DNA from: Bacillus sp. cl95
Lineage (GTDB): Bacteria; Bacillota; Bacilli; Bacillales; Cytobacillaceae
Assembly (NCBI RefSeq): GCF_900115925.1
Contig: NZ_FOYF01000002.1
Coordinates: 62,001-126,000 of the forward strand
Length of the DNA stretch: 64,000 nt
Direction of reading: 5' to 3'
Part shown: positions 18,347 through 26,142 of the stretch, one piece after another
How the letters are laid out: each line of letters begins with the position of its first letter
How positions within the stretch are numbered: the first letter of the stretch is position 1
Position numbers and translations under genes: made by a program
Notes under the pieces: model-generated
Database searches by the model: none
What the model saw: the letters and a program-made list of their open reading frames with translations, nothing else
What the model was told of the DNA's origin: nothing

Positions 18347-18584
18347 GGTAATATTAAAGTACATTGTTGTTTTCTGCACTTTGTTGATTGGAGTGGAAGG
18401 CGCTTGACTCCTGGGGGATTAGCGTTACAGGCGAGACCCCGCAGGAGCGATAGCGACGAGGAGGCTCGACGAACGCCCCCAAGACGAATTCGTTCATGAA
18501 AAAGCCTGCATTAGGGATTTTTCATAATTCGTACCGGAAAGCAAGCGACTGGAGCGGAAATCAACAGGCAAGTTTAACAGAGCC
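18347..18584 (+). mobile_element. MITE-like repeat, family A long copy (238 bp)
   Basis: The ends match the 78-bp copies (left GGTAATATTAAAGTACATTG, right GTTTAACAGAGCC). It also carries a GC-rich core of about 160 bp with several stems, for example around GACCCCGCAGGAG and CGAGGAGGCTCG. The 13-bp sequence AAGGCAAGGTAAT is present on both sides (18340-18352 and 18586-18598), and the 8 bp next to the ends match at 7 of 8. It lies between the aroA promoter and the aroA start. Confidence 0.75.
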
Positions 18585-18642
18585 AAAGGCAAGGTAATTG
18601 AAAAGAAATAATGTTGTGGAACGATGAAAGGGCGGGAATGAA

Positions 18643-19719
18643 ATGAGCAATAAAGAATTAGATCAACTTCGTACCAAGGTCGATGAAATCAACTTAGAAC
18701 TACTAAAACTAATCAACCAACGAGCTCAACTCGTCCAGGAGATTGGCCGTGCAAAAGAATTTCAAGGTGTTTACCGTTACGATCCGGTAAGGGAACGGAA
18801 AATGCTCGACCTCATTAAGGATAATAACGATGGTCCTTTTGAAAATTCCACAATTGAACATATTTTTAAAGAAATCTTTAAAGCTGGGCTAGAACTGCAA
18901 AAAGATGATCACAGCAAAGCATTACTTGTTTCCAGAAAGAAAAAGCCAGAAGATACGATTGTAAATCTTCGTGGCGAAAAGATTGGGGACGGCAATCCGC
19001 ATTTCGTATTCGGACCTTGTGCTGTCGAGTCTTATGAGCAAGTGGCTACTGTAGCAAAGGCAATGAAGGAAAAAGGTCTGAAATTGCTTCGTGGTGGAGC
19101 ATACAAACCGAGAACTTCACCTTATGACTTCCAAGGACTTGGTGTAGAAGGCCTTAAGATCTTGAAAAAAGTTGCTGACGAGTTCGATATGGCGGTTATT
19201 AGTGAAATCGTAAATCCTGCTGATATTGAAATGGCCTCTCAATACATCGATGTCATTCAAATTGGTGCTAGAAACATGCAAAATTTCGAATTATTGAAAG
19301 CAGCTGGAGCAGTTAACAAGCCAGTTCTTCTGAAGAGAGGAATTGCTGCTACAATTGAAGAGTTTATCAACGCTGCTGAGTACATCATGGCTCAAGGGAA
19401 TGGTCAGATTATCCTTTGCGAGAGGGGTATCAGGACGTATGAAAGAGCAACAAGAAATACGCTTGATATTTCTGCGGTTCCAATTCTTAAACAAGAAACT
19501 CATTTGCCAGTATTAGTGGATGTGACTCACTCTACTGGACGCAGGGACCTATTACTTCCAACTGCAAAAGCAGCACTGGCTATCGGAGCGGATGGAGTAA
19601 TGGCGGAAGTTCATCCAGATCCAGCAGTTGCATTATCAGATTCTGCTCAGCAAATGGATCTTAAGCAATTTGATCATTTCTTCAGCGAGTTGCTTTCATC
19701 TAAATTTGTCAGAGCGTAA
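18643..19719 (+). CDS. aroA: Bifunctional chorismate mutase / DAHP synthase
   Basis: First enzyme of the shikimate pathway (DAHP synthase, KDSA-like type I-beta) fused to an N-terminal AroQ chorismate mutase. The fusion lets chorismate and prephenate regulate the enzyme. It is 358 residues, as in B. subtilis AroA (AroG). Residues 1 to about 80 are the mutase helices ([16 protein letters not shown], then the [10 protein letters not shown] region). Residues from about 105 are the synthase, with [41 protein letters not shown] and [15 protein letters not shown] 18643 follows AAAGGGCGGG. The leader contains a 238-bp repeat. Confidence 0.95.
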   Translation: MSNKELDQLRTKVDEINLELLKLINQRAQLVQEIGRAKEFQGVYRYDPVRERKMLDLIKDNNDGPFENSTIEHIFKEIFKAGLELQKDDHSKALLVSRKKKPEDTIVNLRGEKIGDGNPHFVFGPCAVESYEQVATVAKAMKEKGLKLLRGGAYKPRTSPYDFQGLGVEGLKILKKVADEFDMAVISEIVNPADIEMASQYIDVIQIGARNMQNFELLKAAGAVNKPVLLKRGIAATIEEFINAAEYIMAQGNGQIILCERGIRTYERATRNTLDISAVPILKQETHLPVLVDVTHSTGRRDLLLPTAKAALAIGADGVMAEVHPDPAVALSDSAQQMDLKQFDHFFSELLSSKFVRA

Positions 19720-19730
19720 CATCATTATAT

Positions 19731-19762
19731 AAAGCCTTCTGTTTTCAAAACAGAAGGCTTTT
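19731..19762 (+). terminator. Terminator of aroA
   Basis: Perfect stem AAAGCCTTCTGTTTT with its complement, ending in TTTTC. Confidence 0.85.
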
Positions 19763-19772
19763 CAATTATTAA

Positions 19773-19946
19773 GGCTATTTTCTCATTGATTGTTGTTTTT
19801 CGAATAATTCTTCCAATACGTATCAATATTGGCTTCCGGGATCTTTTCGAGAAGTTCTTGAACCTATATTTGAATAAGAATCGTAAAAATCCAGAAGCCG
19901 ATTTTTACTTTTGTTTGTGAAAGCAACAAAGTTTACGAAAAGAGCC
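19773..19946. mobile_element. MITE-like repeat, family B copy 2 (174 bp)
   Basis: The left end GGCTATTTTCTC and right end TTTACGAAAAGAGCC are inverted. The flanks ATTATTAA (19765-19772) and AATATTAA (19947-19954) differ at one base. The last ~90 bp are nearly identical to the copy at 15334, including the inner palindrome GTAAAAATC..GATTTTTAC. It lies between aroA and ccpA. Confidence 0.7.
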
Positions 19947-20140
19947 AATATTAAAGATAAATTTCTTAAAATAGTATTAAAATAGGTGTCTTTACATTGC
20001 GGCAATACCCAGGTTGTCGTATTATTAATAACATAATTAATTTGTTTACCAAATCACAATCTTAATCTTGTGACTAGATTTTCTCTGGTTGCTGTAAAAT
20101 AAAGAAAAAGTGTCTGGTTCGATAAAGGAGTGTAAGAAAA

Positions 20141-21139
20141 TTGAATATAACAATATATGATGTAGCAAGAGAAGCAAATGTCTCGATGGCAACAGTGTCT
20201 CGTGTCGTAAACGGCAACCCAAATGTTAAACCAACAACACGAAAGAAAGTATTAGAAGTAATTGACCGTTTAGGTTACCGTCCAAATGCCGTTGCAAGAG
20301 GATTAGCAAGTAAGAAAACGACAACCGTTGGAGTAATTATCCCGGATATTTCAAGTATCTTTTTTGCAGAGCTTGCAAGGGGTATTGAGGATATTGCAAC
20401 AATGTATAAGTATAATATTATCCTTAGTAACTCGGATCAAAATATGGAAAAGGAAATGCATTTATTAAATACAATGCTTGGTAAGCAGGTAGATGGGATT
20501 GTTTTCATGGGGGGAAATATCACTCCTGAACTTGTGGCAGAATTTGAGAGATCTCCGGTTCCAATTGTTTTAGCTGGATCGATTGAAGAATCAGAAAAAA
20601 TTCCTTCCGTAAATATCGATTTTGAAAAAGCTGTTTACGATTCAGTTCAAGATTTTGTTTCTCGAGGACATAAACAAATTGCTTTCGTTATCGGACCTTT
20701 GCATGAGCCTAAAAACTTAGAGAAAAAGCTGAAAGGCTATCGAAGTGCCCTTGAAGATGCAGGGATCGCCTATAACGAGGATCTTGTAATCGAAGGGGAT
20801 TATACTTATGATTCAGGTCTTGAAGCATTCGAGAAAATTGCAGAAATAGAAAATCGCCCAACGGCTATCGTGGTTGGATCTGATGAAATGGCTCTTGGAG
20901 TAGTTCACGGGGCACAAGATAAGGGCTTCAACGTACCAGAGGATTTTGAAGTCATCAGCTCTGATAACACAAGATTATCATTAATGGTTCGCCCGCAACT
21001 TACTACTATCGTACAACCTTTATATGATATTGGTGCCGTAGCAATGCGTCTATTAACAAAGTATATGAATAAAGAAAAAGTTTCAGATAACATCGTTGTA
21101 CTTCCGCACCGAATTGAACATAGAAACTCCACAAAATAA
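20141..21139 (+). CDS. ccpA: Catabolite control protein CcpA
   Basis: LacI/GalR-family master regulator of carbon catabolite control. With HPr-Ser-P it binds cre sites. The HTH is at residues 3-22 ([20 protein letters not shown]), the hinge helix near [10 protein letters not shown], and the periplasmic-binding-protein-like core follows. The 332 residues match B. subtilis CcpA closely from end to end. The start is TTG 20141, 8 nt after AAAGGAGTG. It is followed by a hairpin shared with the convergent acuC. The motP-motS pair that follows ccpA in B. subtilis is absent here. cre-like sites for this protein are seen at 23909, 33764 and 52859. Confidence 0.97.
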   Translation: MNITIYDVAREANVSMATVSRVVNGNPNVKPTTRKKVLEVIDRLGYRPNAVARGLASKKTTTVGVIIPDISSIFFAELARGIEDIATMYKYNIILSNSDQNMEKEMHLLNTMLGKQVDGIVFMGGNITPELVAEFERSPVPIVLAGSIEESEKIPSVNIDFEKAVYDSVQDFVSRGHKQIAFVIGPLHEPKNLEKKLKGYRSALEDAGIAYNEDLVIEGDYTYDSGLEAFEKIAEIENRPTAIVVGSDEMALGVVHGAQDKGFNVPEDFEVISSDNTRLSLMVRPQLTTIVQPLYDIGAVAMRLLTKYMNKEKVSDNIVVLPHRIEHRNSTK

Positions 21140-21165
21140 AAACTCGCCTTCTGGCGAGTTTTTTT
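21139..21165. terminator. Shared terminator of ccpA and acuC
   Basis: 8-bp stem AACTCGCC/GGCGAGTT with a TTCT loop and a T-run, between two convergent genes. Confidence 0.8.
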
Positions 21166-21177
21166 CATACTTCCTAC

Positions 21178-22350
21178 TCACCCTAGTTCGCTTTTCGTGC
21201 GGTTTCTAATAGGGTATAATGCCTTTTCTAGAGTCTGCAGATTCTTTTCGGTAATTTCACCTTTGCGGGGAATTGCTGGATATATGCCTTCAGGATCATC
21301 CCATAAATCCGGCAATGGGACTTTTGCAAGAGGTTTCCAAGCTTCAATCCATTCCGATGGTAAACTACCATAACAGTTTGAGTTTTCTGTCATTTCCATC
21401 CAGATTAAGGACCAAGCACGTGGGACAACTCTCCATATGTCGTAACCTCCACCTCCAACGGCAACCCATTTACCTCCACAGTATTTATGCGCGATTTCAT
21501 GGGCGAGCTTAGGAATCTCACGATAAATCTTCATAGTCGCTGAAAGATGGGTGAGGGGATCATAATAATGTGAATCCGCACCATTTTGAGTGAGAATGAT
21601 GTCCGGCTTAAAAAAATCTGCCACTTCCCTGATGGATTTTGTATAAACATCGATCCAAGATTCATCTTCTGTAAAGGCGTCTACAGGTATATTGAATGAG
21701 TATCCATATCCTTTACCTTGACCTCGTTCATTAACGTTCCCTGTCCCAGGGAATAAGTATCGTCCTGTTTCGTGAATGGATAATGTGCAAACATTTGGGT
21801 CGTCATAAAAAGACCATTGGACACCATCTCCATGATGGGCGTCCGTGTCAATATAGAGTACGCGTGCTTGGTATTTTTCTTGTATGTATTTAATGGCTAC
21901 AGAACTGTCATTGTAAATACAAAAACCCGAAGCTTTGCCCCTAAAGCCATGGTGAAGCCCGCCCCCAAGGTTTAAAGCGTGCAGGGATCTACCTGACATT
22001 ACTTCATCTACCGCTGTTAATGTCCCGCCTACGAGCAAGGAACTAGCTTCATGCATATTGGGGAAGATAGGCGTGTCTTCGGTACCGAGTCCATAGTTCT
22101 CCGCCACGTCTTTGGGCAATTCTCCATGCCCCGCCTTTTTGACAGCCTGCACATAACTTGGATCATGCACAAGGCAAAGTTCTTCTTCTGTTGCCATCCT
22201 GGGTGCCAATATATTTTCTTCCTTCAGAGCATGTGATTTTTTTAGCAAATCTACCGTCAACTTTAAACGGAATTGATTAAAGGGATGATCCTTACTAAAT
22301 TTGTACTTAAGCAGATCATCAGAATAAATAAAGACATTTTCATTGATCAT
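21178..22350 (-). CDS. acuC: Acetoin utilisation deacetylase AcuC
   Basis: Zn-dependent histone-deacetylase-family protein. In B. subtilis AcuC removes the acetyl group that AcuA puts on acetyl-CoA synthetase and so reactivates it. Key motifs are ALNLGGGLHHGFRGKASGFCIYND, shown here only in part (GGGLHHGF and GFCIYND), then DTDAHHGDGVQW and GGGGYD. The 390 residues fit the family. The start is ATG 22350, which overlaps the acuB stop by 4 nt (ATGA), with CGGAGA upstream. A longer in-frame extension into acuB is not supported. Last gene of acuABC. Confidence 0.94.
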   Translation of the reverse strand: MINENVFIYSDDLLKYKFSKDHPFNQFRLKLTVDLLKKSHALKEENILAPRMATEEELCLVHDPSYVQAVKKAGHGELPKDVAENYGLGTEDTPIFPNMHEASSLLVGGTLTAVDEVMSGRSLHALNLGGGLHHGFRGKASGFCIYNDSSVAIKYIQEKYQARVLYIDTDAHHGDGVQWSFYDDPNVCTLSIHETGRYLFPGTGNVNERGQGKGYGYSFNIPVDAFTEDESWIDVYTKSIREVADFFKPDIILTQNGADSHYYDPLTHLSATMKIYREIPKLAHEIAHKYCGGKWVAVGGGGYDIWRVVPRAWSLIWMEMTENSNCYGSLPSEWIEAWKPLAKVPLPDLWDDPEGIYPAIPRKGEITEKNLQTLEKALYPIRNRTKSELG

Positions 22351-22994
22351 ACAGAAGTCTCCGGGAAGTTTGGCCAAAGAACTTGATGTCCGGCTCCCTT
22401 AAGATCCTGTACCAAAGAGGTTGGGTTCATTGTTTGCAGTCGGATGACCAGAACTTTATAGCCTTCATCCTTTTTGTCCGGATAGACAAGTACGCTCTGA
22501 ATATTTGCTTTCCGATTTCTGATTATGTTTGATATTTCAAAAAGTGCTCCAGCCTTATTTGGCACTCTTATTTCTATTTGAGAACCTGGCTGATGGGCGC
22601 CTGTCAACTCGACAAGTGTATGTAGAAGGTCAGTTTCAGTAATGATACCGGCCAATTTTCTATCTTTTAAAATAGGCAAACAGCTAATATTATGTTCATA
22701 AAAAAGTGCAGCGGTTTCTTCTACAAAGTCCAGTGGGTGCCCAGTAATGATGTCTTTTTTCATGATAGTATCAAGTGTTCTTCCAAATACTTCGTTGTGT
22801 TCATCTTTATAAAAGATGGAGGGGGTAGCCTGCTTGATATCCCGATCCGTTACCAGCCCTATTACATGGTCATCCTCATTGATGATAGGTAAATGACGTA
22901 TCTTATTTGCCTCCATAAGTCGAATTGCATCAGCGATAGTATGAGAAGCAGATAGGGTGGCTACTTGAGTTTTCATAATTTCTTCCACAATCAT
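22347..22994 (-). CDS. acuB: AcuB, CBS-pair and ACT-domain protein
   Basis: A 215-residue cytoplasmic protein with two CBS motifs (about 7-58 and 78-130, each ending in a DR or ETDLL-type motif) and a C-terminal ACT domain (from about 135). The domains imply binding of an adenosine nucleotide and perhaps an amino acid. The precise role in acetoin and acetate use is not established. GAGGAGG precedes ATG 22994. Translationally coupled to acuC by a 4-nt overlap. Confidence 0.92.
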   Translation of the reverse strand: MIVEEIMKTQVATLSASHTIADAIRLMEANKIRHLPIINEDDHVIGLVTDRDIKQATPSIFYKDEHNEVFGRTLDTIMKKDIITGHPLDFVEETAALFYEHNISCLPILKDRKLAGIITETDLLHTLVELTGAHQPGSQIEIRVPNKAGALFEISNIIRNRKANIQSVLVYPDKKDEGYKVLVIRLQTMNPTSLVQDLKGAGHQVLWPNFPETSV

Positions 22995-23064
22995 TTTGAA
23001 ACCTCCTCTATTTAAAACAAAATAGAAAGATTGTAACTAGGTTAAATGTGCACTTAGATAGTTG

Positions 23065-23697
23065 CTAATACATGAATCGGTTCATAAATCTGAGACGATC
23101 AAATTTTTGTACAGATTCAGGACCTATATTCTTACCAATCCTTGCCATGAGGCAATTCGCAGGGTGGGAACTGATTTCTGGATCATCCGTTGCAAAATAC
23201 TCTAGTCCACCGGCATTCATCATTTTCTCCATTACTTTTCGGTACTCCCAAACATTCAGACCGGTTCCTTTAAGATCCCAATGCCAATAATACTCAGTAG
23301 TGATTATAATGAAATCTTCCATTGCTTTATCCATCATAGAGACCGTTAACAGGTTTTTACCTACTGAGCATCCTCTGAACTCAGGGATGACTTCTATCGC
23401 TCCAAGTTCTATTAGCTCTTCCATCTTACCTTCTGACCACCGTTCTAGTGGGTCAGGATACAAGAAGGTAACATACCCTACAATTGTATGGCGATGTCTT
23501 GCTACAATGATACGACCTTCAGGAAGAGCGGAAATTTCTACTAATGCTTTATGTTGCTGAGCTGGGGGACGAAATGCCACAAGATCATGATGGAATTCAT
23601 ACCCTGCCAATTTTTCAGCAGTAATGGGCCCCTCAATAAATAAATTACCGTAGGGCGTTTTGAGTTCTTTTGCATTATACGTTTTTTTGTGTTCCAT
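23065..23697 (-). CDS. acuA: AcuA, GNAT-family protein acetyltransferase
   Basis: A 210-residue GNAT acetyltransferase. In B. subtilis AcuA acetylates the catalytic lysine of AcsA and inactivates it. The GNAT core shows VIPEFRGCSVGKNLL (acetyl-CoA-binding R/Q-x-x-G-x-G/A-like loop). The C-terminal part FVPD-like region is family-specific. First gene of acuABC, divergent from acsA, with the cre site at 23909 in the gap. GGGTGGTGAC precedes ATG 23697. Confidence 0.92.
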   Translation of the reverse strand: MEHKKTYNAKELKTPYGNLFIEGPITAEKLAGYEFHHDLVAFRPPAQQHKALVEISALPEGRIIVARHRHTIVGYVTFLYPDPLERWSEGKMEELIELGAIEVIPEFRGCSVGKNLLTVSMMDKAMEDFIIITTEYYWHWDLKGTGLNVWEYRKVMEKMMNAGGLEYFATDDPEISSHPANCLMARIGKNIGPESVQKFDRLRFMNRFMY

Positions 23698-23720
23698 TCA
23701 GTCACCACCCGTTTAATGTA

Positions 23721-23803
23721 GGCTCTTTTCTTAAACTTTGTTGTTATTGGATTAAAGCCAGAAGAGATTCAGCGTTTAGAATTTTATATCAAGGAAAAGA
23801 GCA
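23721..23803. repeat. Degenerate family B-like repeat
   Basis: It begins GGCTCTTTTCTTAAACTTTG, which matches the inverted right end of the copies at 15334 and 19773 at most positions. It ends near GGAAAAGAGC. No target duplication is recognisable, so this is probably an old or partial copy. Confidence 0.45.
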
Positions 23804-23908
23804 CGAAATATGAATCTATACGTGCTGTTGCATTTTCGTATAAGCAAAATCAATACGAAAACACTTTGATGTAAAATGATAATTCTATTATACATAAAAT
23901 CTATTATT

Positions 23909-23922
23909 TAAAAGCGCTTTCA
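23909..23922 (-). promoter_or_regulatory. cre-like CcpA site in the acuA-acsA gap
   Basis: The reverse strand reads TGAAAGCGCTTTTA, agreeing with TGWAARCGYTWNCW except at the last C. It lies about 75 nt upstream of the acsA -35. Both acsA and acuABC are CcpA-controlled in B. subtilis. Confidence 0.65.
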
Positions 23923-23996
23923 TTAAATTTTCTGCAAAATTAGAATATTTTTCATGCATATTTAGCATAACATTTGTAAATTAAATTTTTTTAAAA

Positions 23997-24025
23997 TTGT
24001 GAATAAGCTTTTTTTGTACTATAAT
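23997..24025 (+). promoter_or_regulatory. Sigma-A promoter of acsA
   Basis: TTGTGA (23997-24002), 17-nt spacer, TATAAT (24020-24025). The ribosome site AAGGGGGA follows about 20 nt later. Confidence 0.65.
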
Positions 24026-24056
24026 AATGACAAACTTCATTTAAGGGGGAGTAGAA

Positions 24057-25775
24057 ATGAAAGTGGAAGCGCTACCAGTTGTTCAAGGGGATTTCAATTT
24101 ACTAGATTACAACTCTAAGGTTGAAAGTTTCGAATGGTCTGAAACAGAAAAACAATTTAGTTGGAGTGAAACAGGCCTTGTCAATATGGCATACGAGGCA
24201 ATCGACCGCCATGCTGCAGGTCCTCGCAAGAATAAAGTTGCTCTTTATTACCGTGACGGTTCCAGAAATGAAAAGTATACCTTTAAAGAAATGAAAGAGC
24301 AGTCAAATAAAGCTGGAAATGCCCTCAAATCTTTTGGAGATGTTGAGAAGGGAGACCGTGTTTTCATTTTTATGCCTAGATCTCCAGAATTGTATTTTGC
24401 TGTTCTTGGTGCCATCAAGCTTGGAGCCATTGTAGGCCCACTTTTTGAAGCATTCATGGAAGGTGCTGTAAGGGATCGCCTGGAGGACAGTGAAGCAAAA
24501 GTTCTTGTAACAACTCCTGAACTTTTAGAACGTGTACCTGTTAATGAGCTGCCGGCACTGAAAACTATCTTCCTTGTTGGAAATGGTATCGAAGAGCAAG
24601 GGAAGTATATTGATTTTAATAAACGCATGGCTGAGGCAAGCAATAAACTCAAAATCGAGTGGGTAGATCGAACTGATGGATTAATTTTGCACTATACTTC
24701 TGGTTCTACTGGCAAGCCAAAAGGTGTGCTTCATGTACATAATGCAATGATTCAACATTACCAAACTGCCAAATGGGTACTAGATCTTAAAGAAGATGAT
24801 GTATACTGGTGCACAGCTGATCCTGGGTGGGTAACAGGTACTTCTTACGGAATCTTTGGGCCTTGGTTAACAGGGACATCAAACGTTGTAGTTGGAGGGC
24901 GTTTTAGTCCTGACTCATGGTACAAAATGATTGAAGAGTTTGGTGTGACAGTTTGGTACAGTGCGCCGACAGCATTCCGTATGCTCATGGGTGCAGGTGA
25001 TGAAATCGTTAAAAAATACGATATGAGCAGCCTTCGTCATATATTAAGCGTTGGAGAGCCGTTGAATCCTGAAGTCGTTCGTTGGGGTATGAAAGTGTTC
25101 CATTTGAGGATTCATGATACATGGTGGATGACAGAGACCGGTGCGCAGTTGATTTGTAACTATCCTTGTATGGCAATTAAGCCAGGTTCCATGGGTAAGC
25201 CGCTGCCGGGCGTTAAGGCTGCCATCGTTGATGATCAAGGAAACGAGTTGCCACCATATCGGATGGGAAATTTGGCTATCAAAAAAGGGTGGCCTTCCAT
25301 GATGCATACGATTTGGAAAAATCCTGCTAAATTTGAGTCTTACTTTATGCCGGGGGATTGGTATGTTTCAGGTGACTCAGCATACATGGATGAAGAAGGA
25401 TACTTCTGGTTCCAAGGACGTATTGATGACGTCATCATGACTTCTGGTGAAAGGGTTGGCCCATTTGAGGTAGAAAGCAAATTGGTAGAACATCCTGCTG
25501 TTGCTGAAGCGGGTGTCATTGGAAAACCTGATCCAGTAAGAGGAGAAATCATTAAAGCGTTTGTTGCATTAAGAGACGGATTTGATGCTTCTGAGGATTT
25601 AAAAGAAGAAATTCGCCAATTTGTGAAAAAAGGGCTGGCTGCACATGCTGCTCCAAGAGAAATCGAATTCCGTGATAAGCTTCCAAAAACACGCAGTGGT
25701 AAAATCATGCGCCGAGTTCTAAAGGCTTGGGAATTAGATTTACCAACTGGTGATTTGTCTACTATGGAAGACTAA
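24057..25775 (+). CDS. acsA: Acetyl-CoA synthetase AcsA
   Basis: AMP-forming acetate:CoA ligase of the adenylate-forming superfamily, cytoplasmic, used to scavenge acetate. The 572 residues match B. subtilis AcsA. The P-loop-like motif YTSGSTGKPKGV is near 218-229, DTWWMTETG is the adenylate-binding core motif, and the hinge WYVSGDSAYMDEEGYFWFQGR follows in part. The C-terminal PKTRSGKIMRR carries the catalytic Lys that AcuA acetylates. ATG 24057 follows AAGGGGGAGTAGAA. It is divergent from acuABC with a cre site between them. Confidence 0.97.
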   Translation: MKVEALPVVQGDFNLLDYNSKVESFEWSETEKQFSWSETGLVNMAYEAIDRHAAGPRKNKVALYYRDGSRNEKYTFKEMKEQSNKAGNALKSFGDVEKGDRVFIFMPRSPELYFAVLGAIKLGAIVGPLFEAFMEGAVRDRLEDSEAKVLVTTPELLERVPVNELPALKTIFLVGNGIEEQGKYIDFNKRMAEASNKLKIEWVDRTDGLILHYTSGSTGKPKGVLHVHNAMIQHYQTAKWVLDLKEDDVYWCTADPGWVTGTSYGIFGPWLTGTSNVVVGGRFSPDSWYKMIEEFGVTVWYSAPTAFRMLMGAGDEIVKKYDMSSLRHILSVGEPLNPEVVRWGMKVFHLRIHDTWWMTETGAQLICNYPCMAIKPGSMGKPLPGVKAAIVDDQGNELPPYRMGNLAIKKGWPSMMHTIWKNPAKFESYFMPGDWYVSGDSAYMDEEGYFWFQGRIDDVIMTSGERVGPFEVESKLVEHPAVAEAGVIGKPDPVRGEIIKAFVALRDGFDASEDLKEEIRQFVKKGLAAHAAPREIEFRDKLPKTRSGKIMRRVLKAWELDLPTGDLSTMED

Positions 25776-25813
25776 TTTCTTCTTTTTGAGTCCAAAACTA
25801 GTATCTTAAAACG

Positions 25814-25848
25814 AAAAGCTTCGAGTGAACTTTGCTCGAAGCTTTTTT
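25814..25848 (+). terminator. Terminator of acsA
   Basis: 12-bp stem AAAAGCTTCGAG with its complement, then a T-run. Confidence 0.85.
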
Positions 25849-26097
25849 GTGTGCCTAATCATGCGCCATTATCATTTATTATTGACAGTAGACATTTTTC
25901 TCTAACGCATCGCTCTGAAAAAATGAACCGCTGTTTTAGATTTGCGGTGTTTTAGGTACTTTTTGTTAACGTTCTAAGAATTTATGCGGCTAATTTCAAT
26001 TATTTATTATGTTCAAGAAAATATATGCTGTCTCGAGAAAATTCAAAAAACTCTATGTCTTAATTAGACCATTTGAGAGCCCTGAAATCACTCCTCT
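25849..26097. other. Gene-free interval between the acsA and PBP terminators
   Basis: AT-rich DNA between two convergent terminators. I see no gene, repeat copy or RNA element in it. Confidence 0.5.
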
Positions 26098-26136
26098 CAA
26101 AAAAAAGACAACCACACTTTATGAGTGGGTTGTCTT
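26098..26136 (-). terminator. Terminator of the class A PBP gene
   Basis: Stem AAGACAACCACA/TGGGTTGTCTT. On the minus strand it runs into eight T. Confidence 0.85.
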
Positions 26137-26142
26137 AACAAA

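Noticed and set aside
21178-22377. Longer acuC starting at 22377
   Set aside because: The ATGA overlap with acuB at 22347-22350 and the ribosome site before it fit better and give the family length.
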